Shown here: positions 1 to 7,036 of the stretch, one piece after another
How the letters are laid out: every line of letters starts with the position of its first letter
Position numbering within the stretch: the first letter of the stretch is position 1
Assembly (NCBI GenBank): GCA_947071285.1
Contig: CAMTFK010000143.1
Location: forward strand, 1 to 11,668
Length of the DNA: 11,668 nt
Source of the DNA: an uncultured Bacteroides sp.
GTDB lineage: Bacteria; Bacteroidota; Bacteroidia; Bacteroidales; Bacteroidaceae
Direction of reading: 5' to 3'
Translations under genes and position numbers: made by a program
The notes under the pieces: generated by a model
What the model saw: only the letters and a program-made list of their open reading frames with translations
Database searches by the model: none
Told to the model about the DNA's origin: nothing

Positions 1-774
1 GCAAGGAACCGCATGCGCATATTGATAGTGGAAGATGAGGAGGAAATTCTTTCTTATCTGAAAGAGGAACTGGAAGGAGACTACAGGATTATGATGTGTA
101 AGAATGGTAAAGAGGCTTATGATACCATTCTTGCGGATACTCCTGATTTGGTAATCAGTGATATTATGATGCCGGAAATGGATGGATTATCCCTTTGCCG
201 GAAAATGAAGCAGAACACGAATGTCAATCATGTGCCTGTTATTCTGCTGACGGCTAAGTCTAAACCGGAAGATACAATGGAGGGGATGGCAACCGGTGCG
301 GATGCTTATATGGTGAAGCCTTTCAATACGGAGTTGCTGAAAAGTACGATTGCCAATCTGATAGCTAACCGTAGGTTGTTGAAGAGTAAATTCAGTGGGG
401 CACAGCAGCAGGAGGATAAGGTGCAGAAGTTATCAATGAAGTCTGCGGACGAAATATTGATGAGCAAGATAATGAAAGTTATCAATGAGAACCTCTCCAA
501 TACGGAACTGAATGTGGAGATGCTGGCGGCCAATGTCGGTCTGAGTCGTGTCCATGTGCACCGTAAGTTGAAGGAACTGACGAATCTCTCGGCGCGAGAC
601 TTTATCAAGAATATCCGCCTTCAACAAGCTGCCGCTCTGTTGAAGGAAAAGAAGCTGACTGTGTCAGAAGTGGCGTATGCAACAGGTTACGCGAACCTGT
701 CGCATTTCTCCAGTTCTTTCAAGGAAGTTCATGGAATGTCGCCTAAGGAGTATATGCAGGCGCATCAGGGATAG
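1..774 (+). CDS. Hybrid two-component system regulator, C-terminal part (receiver + AraC-type HTH), 5' partial
   Basis: A phosphorelay-controlled transcription regulator. Counting from the Met codon at 13, residues 1-115 form a receiver domain: acidic pocket E7/D8, phosphoacceptor D50 in ISDIMMPEMDG, T80 in LLTA and K102 in VKPF. Residues about 145-250 are an AraC-family DNA-binding domain with two helix-turn-helix units; the second contains SEVAYATGYANLSHFSSSF. The reading frame stays open from base 1 (codons for ARNR precede the Met), and the MRILIVEDEEEI start of the receiver is typical of the internal receiver of Bacteroides hybrid two-component systems (HTCS), where a periplasmic sensor and histidine kinase lie in the same polypeptide. 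I therefore read it as the last 258 codons of an HTCS gene. The alternative is a complete response regulator starting at 13, helped by an AAGGA five bases before the ATG. HTCS proteins usually control a neighbouring polysaccharide-utilisation locus, which would lie left of the window. It is convergent with the permease gene, with 20 nt between the stops and no clear terminator. Confidence 0.85.
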   Translation, partial: ARNRMRILIVEDEEEILSYLKEELEGDYRIMMCKNGKEAYDTILADTPDLVISDIMMPEMDGLSLCRKMKQNTNVNHVPVILLTAKSKPEDTMEGMATGADAYMVKPFNTELLKSTIANLIANRRLLKSKFSGAQQQEDKVQKLSMKSADEILMSKIMKVINENLSNTELNVEMLAANVGLSRVHVHRKLKELTNLSARDFIKNIRLQQAAALLKEKKLTVSEVAYATGYANLSHFSSSFKEVHGMSPKEYMQAHQG

Positions 775-794
775 CTTTTGGAAAATCATTCTTT

Positions 795-2000
795 TTATTT
801 ATTGCCTTTCCAGATAGAGAGAACTTTCCTGCGTATCAGGAGTATGTTCAGGGTGGATACCACTATGAATAAGATACTTCCGGCAAGGATGCAGGGGAGG
901 AGAGAGCCTGTTTCCAGTTGTGGAAGCAGGGTTTGCAGAACCCCTGTGTAGTAACTTCGTAGCCATGCCACGCCACAAATGGCAAGGAATAGTACGAGGA
1001 GGTTTAATCCTACAGTCAGCACATGATAAGGTAGCGCCACTTTAGAAGGACTGTAGCCTATTAATAACAGGTTCTCCAACTTTGCCGTATTCTTTTGGAG
1101 CAACAGGAATACACTCAGCATCAGAATATAGAAAGACAGGATGCTGATGAACAGTCCCACGCCCGAAACAATACCTGTGATGAGGCGTAGGAAATAGGTA
1201 GTCTTTCCGGCATCCAGATTGTCCCCTTCGGTTTCATAATTCTTCTGTTGGAAGTAATCGGTGATAGCTGTATCCGTAGGGTTCTTCACTTCTACGATAA
1301 GGCGGGATGATTGTGCATCCCGTTCGGGTGCAAACGTTTTGTTGGCCCATTCCATAAACGATTGCGGAACGAGAATTGTATTCAGACGGTTGGAGAAGCC
1401 GACGATGTTTCCTTTATACTGCTCCATATGTCCATTGCCGCGCATGACGATGTCCATCTGTATCAGTCCCATCACACCTTCCGACAACTTCGGCAGGTTG
1501 CGGCTTTGTGCAAAACCAAAGTTATAGAGGTTCAGGTAATTGCGGGGAATGATAATAGGTATGGTCTTTGTTGCCTCGTCGAAGTGCCACTTATCCAGAC
1601 TGACATCTACAAACTCATCGGGAACAGACTCGAAAAACATATCAGTGGATATGCGTATACCGGCTTGTTGCATTCCCAGTCCAGCCGAAACCTTGAATAG
1701 CGTAGGGGTAAAAGCGCCTACACTACGTGTGAAAGGTTGGGCTTCCAGTTCCTTGATTTCTTCTTTGGAGAAAGTGTTGCTTTGTCCGGTAAGGCTGCCG
1801 AGGGCACTTATTTTTTTGGTAGCGATGATATAATCCTTTTTCATGAAACTGTCTCCCTGCGTGAAAACGGGAAGGACATCCTTATAAAATTGCACGCTTA
1901 ACAATACAATCAGCATTCCGAAGATATTGGCGAGAAAAAAGCCGCTCAGTTGTCCGATGCTGATGTGCTGACGGAGAAGTTTCCAAACAAGTCTGTTCAT
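795..2000 (-). CDS. ABC transporter permease, FtsX/MacB-like
   Basis: Membrane subunit of an ABC complex, 401 residues. The topology is that of FtsX/MacB/LolC-type permeases: one N-terminal membrane helix (about 18-38), a large extracytoplasmic domain (about 45-270), then three C-terminal helices (about 273-302, 326-346 and 367-388). The segment LLLIGYSPSKVALPY between helices 2 and 3 sits where this family has the cytoplasmic coupling helix that touches the ATPase. Such permeases usually do not carry substrate through the membrane; they pass ATPase-driven motion to periplasmic partners (lipoprotein release, efflux, cell-wall hydrolase control). Only one permease gene is present, which suggests a homodimer. 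It lies 35 nt after the ATPase gene, and a lipoprotein gene precedes that, so the three probably act together. The substrate cannot be told from sequence. The leader contains degenerate short repeats (see 2005-2039). The start is the ATG at 2000. Confidence 0.8.
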   Translation of the reverse strand: MNRLVWKLLRQHISIGQLSGFFLANIFGMLIVLLSVQFYKDVLPVFTQGDSFMKKDYIIATKKISALGSLTGQSNTFSKEEIKELEAQPFTRSVGAFTPTLFKVSAGLGMQQAGIRISTDMFFESVPDEFVDVSLDKWHFDEATKTIPIIIPRNYLNLYNFGFAQSRNLPKLSEGVMGLIQMDIVMRGNGHMEQYKGNIVGFSNRLNTILVPQSFMEWANKTFAPERDAQSSRLIVEVKNPTDTAITDYFQQKNYETEGDNLDAGKTTYFLRLITGIVSGVGLFISILSFYILMLSVFLLLQKNTAKLENLLLIGYSPSKVALPYHVLTVGLNLLVLFLAICGVAWLRSYYTGVLQTLLPQLETGSLLPCILAGSILFIVVSTLNILLIRRKVLSIWKGNK

Positions 2001-2004
2001 GTAT

Positions 2005-2039
2005 GATTTGACAATTTACGATTTGACGATTGAAATTAC
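2005..2039. repeat. Degenerate 7-8 nt AT-rich tandem repeats between ATPase and permease genes
   Basis: On the plus strand the units are GATTTGAC (2005-2012), AATTTAC (2013-2019), GATTTGAC (2020-2027), GATTGA (2028-2033) and AATTAC (2034-2039). Two units are identical and the rest share the ATTT/ATT core. The block fills the 35-nt gap, overlaps the ATPase stop codon (2036-2038) and forms most of the permease leader. It resembles the short tandemly repeated tracts often seen at Bacteroidales gene junctions. It is less regular than the array at 8347-8395. Confidence 0.5.
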
Positions 2040-2680
2040 AGTCTGTAGATGTGGGTGTAAGGGAGTTCGATATGCTTTCCGATGGAAGTAACGATTACTC
2101 CTGCACCTTGCCGTTCGGCTTCTTCTGTCAATATACGCCCCATCAGTGCGCCATTATCATCATCCAGATGGCTGATGGGCTCATCCAGAAAGATAAAGTC
2201 AAACGGTTGGCAGAGCGCGCGAATAAAAGCTACACGTTGCTGTTGCCCGAAGGATAGCTTTCCGGCCTTTTCATCTACTTTATCGGATATGCCGAGTGTA
2301 TCAAAGAGGGCAAGGATTTCTTTTTTCTTTTTATAATTGGTGAGCCGGTTCTTCAACTGGATATTTTCTAATGCCGTCAGTTCGGGGAAGATGCGTAGTT
2401 CCTGAAATAGCATACTCAGCGAATGTTTCCGCAGCTCCACCCATTCATGTACGGTGAGTGAGAGGATATTTTGTTCATCGAAATTGATGATGCCCTGGTA
2501 GTCCCGGCGATATCCATATATATAACTGCAGAGAGAAGATTTACCTGTACCGGATGCAGCTTCAATCAGATACCGCTCTCCTTTTCGTAGCACAAGGTCT
2601 TGATGCCATACGTCGGATGTGATGGCATCCCGGTCGGCAAACACTTGGGGAAGTGTTTGCCGCAGATGAATGATTTCCAT
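2036..2680 (-). CDS. ABC transporter ATP-binding protein with atypical signature and H-loop
   Basis: Nucleotide-binding subunit of the ABC complex with the downstream permease, 214 residues, one ATPase domain and no membrane segment. Visible motifs: Walker A around AASGTGKSS (41-49), Q-loop Q93 in MLFQE, signature LSFGQQQR (142-149), Walker B FIFLDEP (162-168) and D-loop SHLD (170-173). Two departures from canon: the signature has Phe where LSGGQ has its first Gly, and the usual switch histidine after the last strand is replaced (VTSIG at 197-201, so Ile200 stands where His is expected). The catalytic Glu after Walker B (E167) is present, so hydrolysis is still plausible but may be slow or differently controlled. 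It is LolD/MacB-ATPase-like in size and fits a FtsX-type permease partner. It lies 12 nt after the DUF4836 lipoprotein gene and probably in the same transcript. The start is the ATG at 2680. Confidence 0.85.
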   Translation of the reverse strand: MEIIHLRQTLPQVFADRDAITSDVWHQDLVLRKGERYLIEAASGTGKSSLCSYIYGYRRDYQGIINFDEQNILSLTVHEWVELRKHSLSMLFQELRIFPELTALENIQLKNRLTNYKKKKEILALFDTLGISDKVDEKAGKLSFGQQQRVAFIRALCQPFDFIFLDEPISHLDDDNGALMGRILTEEAERQGAGVIVTSIGKHIELPYTHIYRL

Positions 2681-2692
2681 TATTAATCGGGA

Positions 2693-4246
2693 TTAGATGC
2701 CTGCAAACTCTTTGATGAAGTTTACAATCTGTTTCAATGCATTTACATTCTTGTCTTTCAACTGAATGACCATTTCTGCATTATTGTTCGGGTCGCCTAC
2801 TGCTTCCATATAAGCTACTTTGTCAACCAGGGCAATGGCAGTTGCATACTGTGCCCCGCCGTATTCACCCAACATTTTCACTACCGGCAGGCCCAGGATG
2901 GCTTCTGTGTTGATAACGAAAGCGCTGTGCTTACCTTTGATATTGGATGCGAAATCAGTGTCTTTAATTGACGGATTAACGGCTTTATCTATGCTCTTGT
3001 ACAACATTTCGTCGTTCGTTGCATACAGATTATTGTCGTGTACACCGAAGAATACATTCAGCAGACTGGACTTATATACATATTCGTTTTCACCCAGTTT
3101 CAAGATGTCTTCACCACGTTTCAGACCCAGTTCACTCTTCTTCTCGTATAGCATCTGCACGGGTGCAGCGCTCTTCACATTAGCATAAAGCAGGAAAGTT
3201 GGGGCATTGTTCATGGTGACGTTAATCAGGCCCACTGCAATATCCTTCTGGAAAGTTCCGAATAACTCTTTCACTTCATTAGCCTTGGCAATGGAGAAGT
3301 TTTTCTGGAATTCCTGGTTCTCAAGCAGCAAGTTGTAGAATTCCTCTCCGTTGATACCCATACTGAGATACATCAGTGTAGATTTGGGGAAGTATTTCAG
3401 GAAACTGTTCTCTATAGCACAGGTTGCTTTCTTCTGTTTATCGAACATGGCTTGCAGTTCGGGGTTATTAGTGAAGTTTTCATACTTCATGCTGATTTTT
3501 CCTTTATCGAAAGAGAGGCTTCCCAGTATCTGCATGTCTTTCAGATTGATGTTCTGAGACAGGCCGAAGTTGAGTTGGTTGGCATATGCCCCCAAAAAGC
3601 TTGCCGGAGAGAAAAGTACATCAATATCTCCACCCATCTTCTGCATTTTCTTGAAAGCAGGTGTCGATACAACACTGTTCTCGCTGGTCTGCTTTAACAG
3701 TGCGGGGATACCTTGTTTGATTTTATCGAGTTGGGTGGCGCCGCTGTAATTAGTCAGCATAATCACAGAAGGGGTGTAGGCCAGAAGTACCTGATTGTTC
3801 ATCTGTGTAAACTGGAAACCGTCGCCACTTGCCTGGGGTTGGCAGATTTGTTCTTTTTCCAGTGTTTCCAATAGTGCGTGTAAGTCATCTTCATTGCTCA
3901 CTTTCGCAACTACCGTAGTATAAGGGAATGCTTCCGCGCTGAAAACGTACATTGGCGCTGACACATCGATGCCTGATTTCTTCGGGTCCTTCATAATCAT
4001 TTCCACTTGCTGGAATGTTGCGGCATTCATACCACTCTTCAATGCGTCTATCAGCTTTTGCTGTGCTTCTTTGTTCTCCTTGTCATTGAGGCCTGCTTTA
4101 TCAACCAGCGCCTTCACGTTGATGCTGACTACCGTGCTAACATTGGCAGGAATCACATTCGTGTACTCCTGTTTCTCGGAACATGCGCTGACAAAAGCCA
4201 TCAATACAGCCAGCAACGCTAAGCGGGGAAACAAACTTTTCTTCAT
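2693..4246 (-). CDS. DUF4836 family lipoprotein
   Basis: A 517-residue secreted lipoprotein of unknown function that I match to the Bacteroidetes family DUF4836 from overall sequence character. Residues 1-21 are a lipoprotein signal peptide (basic MKK, hydrophobic core, lipobox VSAC) with the lipidated Cys at 22. The next residues, SEKQE, are acidic, somewhat like the Bacteroidetes lipoprotein export signal that directs proteins to the cell surface, so surface display is possible but not certain. The mature part shows no enzyme motif; it opens with YTNVIPANVSTVVSINVKAL and reads as two similar alpha/beta halves. The gene sits between rsmE (25-nt gap) and the ABC ATPase gene (12-nt gap). The tight link to the ABC genes suggests it is a partner or client of that transporter; this is inference. 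The start is the ATG at 4246, fixed by the signal peptide. Confidence 0.75.
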   Translation of the reverse strand: MKKSLFPRLALLAVLMAFVSACSEKQEYTNVIPANVSTVVSINVKALVDKAGLNDKENKEAQQKLIDALKSGMNAATFQQVEMIMKDPKKSGIDVSAPMYVFSAEAFPYTTVVAKVSNEDDLHALLETLEKEQICQPQASGDGFQFTQMNNQVLLAYTPSVIMLTNYSGATQLDKIKQGIPALLKQTSENSVVSTPAFKKMQKMGGDIDVLFSPASFLGAYANQLNFGLSQNINLKDMQILGSLSFDKGKISMKYENFTNNPELQAMFDKQKKATCAIENSFLKYFPKSTLMYLSMGINGEEFYNLLLENQEFQKNFSIAKANEVKELFGTFQKDIAVGLINVTMNNAPTFLLYANVKSAAPVQMLYEKKSELGLKRGEDILKLGENEYVYKSSLLNVFFGVHDNNLYATNDEMLYKSIDKAVNPSIKDTDFASNIKGKHSAFVINTEAILGLPVVKMLGEYGGAQYATAIALVDKVAYMEAVGDPNNNAEMVIQLKDKNVNALKQIVNFIKEFAGI

Positions 4247-4271
4247 ATCATTCTTGGTTTTAGTGTGATTA

Positions 4272-4970
4272 TCATTGATTTTGTAAATTCAGAATGTGGC
4301 AGGCTACCAAGGCTGCCGTTTCTGTGCGTAGCCTCGACCTGCCCAGACTGATAGGTGTAAAGCCGTTCTCTATAGCCTTTTGCACTTCTTCTTCACTGAA
4401 ATCCCCTTCCGGGCCTATCAATACCAAAGCATCTTCTCCTTTCCGGAGCACTTCTTTCAACAAAGGTTTCTCTCCTTCATAGCAATGCGCAATGAATTTC
4501 TGCCCGTTGAAAGGCTGTACGATGAACTTATCGAAGTCAATCATTTCATTCAGTTGCGGCAGGCGTGCCTTGAGAGATTGTTTGATGGCAGAAACAAGTA
4601 TTTTGCTGATGCGTTCCGTCTTGATAACCTTTCGCTCGGAAAAACGGCAGTTCAGGAAAGTCAACTCGTCGAAACCTATCTCGGTGGCTTTCTCTGCAAA
4701 CCATTCCGTGCGGTCCATGTTCTTGGTAGGGGCCATGGCAATATGCAGATGTCCATCCCATAGAGGTTCCTGATAGGTGGTTTCCAGAATGTTTACGATA
4801 CAACGCTTATTGGTGGCAACGCTGATTTCTGCACGGTAAAAGTTACCTTTGCCGTCGGTTAGTGTTATCTGGTCGCCGATGTTGAGGCGCAGTACGCGGA
4901 CACAGTGTTGTGCTTCCTCTTCAGGAAGTTCGGCATGGGTTTGTATGTCGGGTGTGTAGAATACGTGCAT
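4272..4970 (-). CDS. rsmE: 16S rRNA (uracil-1498-N3)-methyltransferase
   Basis: Makes m3U1498 in the decoding region of 16S rRNA from S-adenosylmethionine; cytoplasmic. The 232-residue length is normal for RsmE. The N-terminal ~70 residues form the PUA-like RNA-binding part (EEEAQHCVRVLRLNIGDQI). The C-terminal part is a SPOUT (trefoil-knot) methyltransferase with the two diagnostic motifs: GPEGDFS (186-192; the E. coli form has GPEGG) and LGRSRLRTETA (209-219), which bind the cofactor. It starts 3 nt after the stop of the bifunctional nuclease gene, so the two are almost certainly cotranscribed and perhaps translationally coupled. The start is the ATG at 4970, which matches the usual family N-terminus (MHVFYTPDI). 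Confidence 0.93.
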   Translation of the reverse strand: MHVFYTPDIQTHAELPEEEAQHCVRVLRLNIGDQITLTDGKGNFYRAEISVATNKRCIVNILETTYQEPLWDGHLHIAMAPTKNMDRTEWFAEKATEIGFDELTFLNCRFSERKVIKTERISKILVSAIKQSLKARLPQLNEMIDFDKFIVQPFNGQKFIAHCYEGEKPLLKEVLRKGEDALVLIGPEGDFSEEEVQKAIENGFTPISLGRSRLRTETAALVACHILNLQNQ

Positions 4971-4973
4971 AAG

Positions 4974-5576
4974 TTACTGTTGATTTTTTCGTTTGGCTAT
5001 TTCGTCCCTGATGTGGGCGGCGCGTTCGTAATTCTCGTTCGCAATGGCTTCCTGCAAAGCTTTTTGCAGCATTTCCATCGTATCTCCATGGAAGAATTCA
5101 TCATCGTGCGGGTCGGGATTATCGCCCATAGGGGCTACGGTTCCCGTTTCATGTTCTCCTCCGGTTTTGAGTTGTTCTGCTTCCAGTATCTCTTCATAAA
5201 TAAAAATCGGAGCTTTCATGCGTAAAGCCATAGCCACTGCATCCGATGTGCGTGCATCCATACGGATAATGGCATCGTCTGCTTTCAGATAGATATAGGA
5301 ATAGAATACACCATTGTCTACTCTATATATAAGAGCACGCATCATGTTTACGCCTAATACCTCCAGACATGAAGCGAAAAGGTTGTGTGTCAACGGACGC
5401 GGCGGGACAATTCCTTTCAGGCCGATTAACATCGCCTGTGCTTCCGCCGCACCGATAATCACCGGCAATTGGCGTGTGCCGTTTACTTCTCCCAACACCA
5501 GTGCATAGGCTCCTGCCTGTTCCTGACTGTTGGAAACGTTTAGTACTTCCAGTTCTATTTTTTTCTTTTTATCCAT
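4974..5576 (-). CDS. Bifunctional nuclease (BFN/DUF151) family protein with C-terminal UVR motif
   Basis: A 200-residue soluble protein. Residues about 5-130 match the bifunctional nuclease family (DUF151): the LPVIIGAAEAQAM segment and DARTSDAVAMALRMKAPIF are its typical conserved blocks. A linker rich in Asp, His and Glu (about 140-165, including NPDPHDDEFFHGD) leads to a UVR-type helix pair at about 170-197 (LQEAIANENYERAAHIRDEI), the motif by which UvrB and UvrC touch each other. Family members are reported to have RNase and DNase activity; the exact substrate here is unknown. The UVR tail suggests docking to a repair or chaperone partner (inference). It lies 22 nt after the nucleoside-transporter gene and 3 nt before rsmE. 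The start is the ATG at 5576, followed by a very A-rich stretch coding for DKKKK. Confidence 0.87.
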   Translation of the reverse strand: MDKKKKIELEVLNVSNSQEQAGAYALVLGEVNGTRQLPVIIGAAEAQAMLIGLKGIVPPRPLTHNLFASCLEVLGVNMMRALIYRVDNGVFYSYIYLKADDAIIRMDARTSDAVAMALRMKAPIFIYEEILEAEQLKTGGEHETGTVAPMGDNPDPHDDEFFHGDTMEMLQKALQEAIANENYERAAHIRDEIAKRKNQQ

Positions 5577-5598
5577 AATACTTGTTAAGTACTTACTG

Positions 5599-6864
5599 CT
5601 AATTCATTTTTTCCGGCCGATGCTTATACTTGAAGACAAATGCAAACACAATCGCAACGACCAGTGCATAACCAGCGAATACAAACCATGCGGATTGCCA
5701 CTGTGTTATTTGTGGCACCTCACTATTGAAATCTACAAAGTGATTGACAACAGCTTGTGCGCTCAGTGTGCCGATAGTTGCTCCGAAACCGTTTGTCATA
5801 ATCACAAACAGCCCTTGTGCACTGGATCGGATACCTCTGTCTGTTTCTTTATCAACAAACAAAGAACCGGATATGTTGAAGAAATCAAACGCTACACCAT
5901 AAACAATCATCGAAAGGACAAACATCCATACGCCACTGCCTGGATTACCCGTTCCGAAAAGTCCAAAACGCAACACCCACGCAAACATGGCAATCAGCAT
6001 TACTTGCTTGATGCCGAAACGTTTCAGGAAGAAGGGTATTAGCAAGATACATAGCGTCTCGGATACTTGTGACAATGAAATCAGGATGTTGGCGTGCTGC
6101 ACGCCGAATGTATTGGCATACTCGGGAATGGAGCCGAAGCTACTGATATATGGATTGGCGAACCCGTTGGTTATCTGCAAAGAAACACCAAGCAACATGG
6201 AGAAGATGAAGAAGATAGCCATTTTCTTTTGCTTAAACAGCGTGAAAGCACGCAGTCCGAGTGCTTCCACCAGAGACTTGGTTTTGCTGGTTTTGCAGAT
6301 AGGGCAGCTGGGTAACGTCAGCGCATATACACCGTAAACCAAACCAATAAGTGCGCAGGCAAAGAATTGTCCGTAAGTATTTTGCAATCCCAGTAGGTCT
6401 ACTATCCACATGGAACAGATGAAGCCGATGGTCCCGAAGATACGGATGGGTGGAAATGTCTTGATGGTGTCCAGCCCGGCTTTATCCAAAGCAGTATAAG
6501 CCACGGAGTTAGACAGGGCGAGTGTAGGCATATAGAAAGCAACGCTTAATGAGTATAAGGTGAAAAGAGGGCCGAATTCAACGTCCGGTCCGGCAGTCAT
6601 GCCATAATATCCGGCAAGTGCCATGAAGAGGGCAGCGGTGAAGTGGCTGAAACTTAACAGCTTCTGTGCCGGTACCCAGCGATCGGCAATGATGCCCAAG
6701 ATGGCAGGCATAAATAAGGACACAATGCCCTGCATGGCATAAAACATACCGATGTGCGATGCCAGATTGACACTCACCAAATAACTACCCATAGACGTCA
6801 GATATGCTCCCCAAACAGCAAACTGAAGGAAATTCATAATGACTAAACGAACCTTAATGCTCAT
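5599..6864 (-). CDS. Nucleoside:H+ symporter family MFS transporter (NupG/XapB-like)
   Basis: Inner-membrane importer, probably of nucleosides with protons, 421 residues and about 12 predicted membrane helices. The N-terminus (MNFLQFAVWGAYLTSMGSYL), the motif-A-like GIIADRW (57-63), the helix segment PTLALSNSVAYTAL (113-126) and RIFGTIGFI (141-149) are typical of the nucleoside:H+ symporter family. The central cytoplasmic loop carries a CPIC pair (Cys187/Cys190) that I do not recall as a family feature. I chose the ATG at 6864: the longer frame begins with a TTG at 6912 that would lie inside the promoter -7 box (6910-6917), and the added 16 residues are polar and unlike the family. That gives a leader of about 40 nt. 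It is the first gene of the six-gene minus-strand run; the nuclease-family protein downstream may act on nucleic acid whose products this importer could use (inference). Confidence 0.85.
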   Translation of the reverse strand: MSIKVRLVIMNFLQFAVWGAYLTSMGSYLVSVNLASHIGMFYAMQGIVSLFMPAILGIIADRWVPAQKLLSFSHFTAALFMALAGYYGMTAGPDVEFGPLFTLYSLSVAFYMPTLALSNSVAYTALDKAGLDTIKTFPPIRIFGTIGFICSMWIVDLLGLQNTYGQFFACALIGLVYGVYALTLPSCPICKTSKTKSLVEALGLRAFTLFKQKKMAIFFIFSMLLGVSLQITNGFANPYISSFGSIPEYANTFGVQHANILISLSQVSETLCILLIPFFLKRFGIKQVMLIAMFAWVLRFGLFGTGNPGSGVWMFVLSMIVYGVAFDFFNISGSLFVDKETDRGIRSSAQGLFVIMTNGFGATIGTLSAQAVVNHFVDFNSEVPQITQWQSAWFVFAGYALVVAIVFAFVFKYKHRPEKMN

Positions 6865-6909
6865 AGCTTTTACTTTTATGTGTTTCTCTTTATTGTTGAT
6901 AGATTGGTG

Positions 6910-6917
6910 CAAATGTA
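6910..6917 (-). promoter_or_regulatory. Bacteroides-type -7 box for the nucleoside transporter operon
   Basis: The minus strand reads TACATTTG here, an exact match to the Bacteroides -7 consensus TAnnTTTG. It is about 45 nt upstream of the ATG at 6864. No good TTTG lies at the expected -33 distance, so the match rests on one box. It probably starts the transcript of the transporter and the genes behind it. Confidence 0.6.
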
Positions 6918-6953
6918 GGAAAATTATTGGAAAAGGCAGGTGTGGGGGGTATA

Positions 6954-6985
6954 TAAAAAAAGAAGGCTATCTATCCCAGACAGCC
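6954..6985 (-). terminator. Intrinsic terminator, minus strand
   Basis: Arms 6965-6972 and 6978-6985 (GGCTATCT and AGACAGCC) pair over 8 positions with one mismatch around a 5-nt loop. On the minus strand the stem is followed by TTC and then seven T, a classic rho-independent terminator. On the plus strand the trailing T-tract is poor, so it acts mainly leftward. It would end the candidate small RNA and also any read-through from the RlmI-like gene 177 nt upstream, insulating the transporter promoter. Confidence 0.8.
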
Positions 6986-7026
6986 AATCTTTATTAACCT
7001 TAAATCTAATACCATGAAAAACACAG
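6954..7026 (-). ncRNA. Candidate ~70-nt small RNA
   Basis: Between the RlmI-like gene and the transporter promoter, the minus strand shows a complete small transcription unit: a perfect TAnnTTTG box (7029-7036), a predicted start near 7024-7026, about 38 nt of mostly unpaired AT-rich sequence (including GGTATTAGATTTAAGG), then the terminator hairpin and U-tract at 6985-6954. No convincing reading frame exists on this strand. I recall near-identical stretches (CATGGTATTAGATTTAAGG followed by a terminator hairpin) at several intergenic sites in Bacteroides genomes, which would make it a member of a multicopy small-RNA family; this is memory and not a search. It could instead be part of the 3' untranslated region of the upstream operon. 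There is no experimental evidence in the sequence itself. Confidence 0.55.
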
Positions 7027-7028
7027 TG

Positions 7029-7036
7029 CAAATATA
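7029..7036 (-). promoter_or_regulatory. -7 box of the candidate small RNA promoter
   Basis: The minus strand reads TATATTTG, matching TAnnTTTG exactly. A TTTG at the ideal -33 distance is missing; the nearest is a TTG at 7055-7053, about 5 nt too close. Upstream, A-tracts (T-tracts on the plus strand at 7063-7066, 7072-7075, 7080-7083, 7085-7087 and 7094-7098) recur mostly every 8-9 nt at about -37 to -72, a layout like an UP element or bent DNA that could make up for the weak -33. Confidence 0.5.

Noticed and set aside
775..794. Bidirectional terminator between the convergent regulator and permease genes
   Set aside because: The 20-nt gap is AT-rich but I find no convincing stem; the only pairing (GGAAA with TTTCC) leaves a loop of over 20 nt.
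5587..5594. Palindrome AAGTACTT in the gap between the transporter and BFN genes
   Set aside because: Eight bases only, no T-tract and no second copy; too short to call an operator or terminator.
6865..6912. Extended N-terminus of the MFS transporter from a TTG at 6912
   Set aside because: The TTG lies in the promoter -7 box, the extra residues are polar, and the ATG at 6864 matches the family start.
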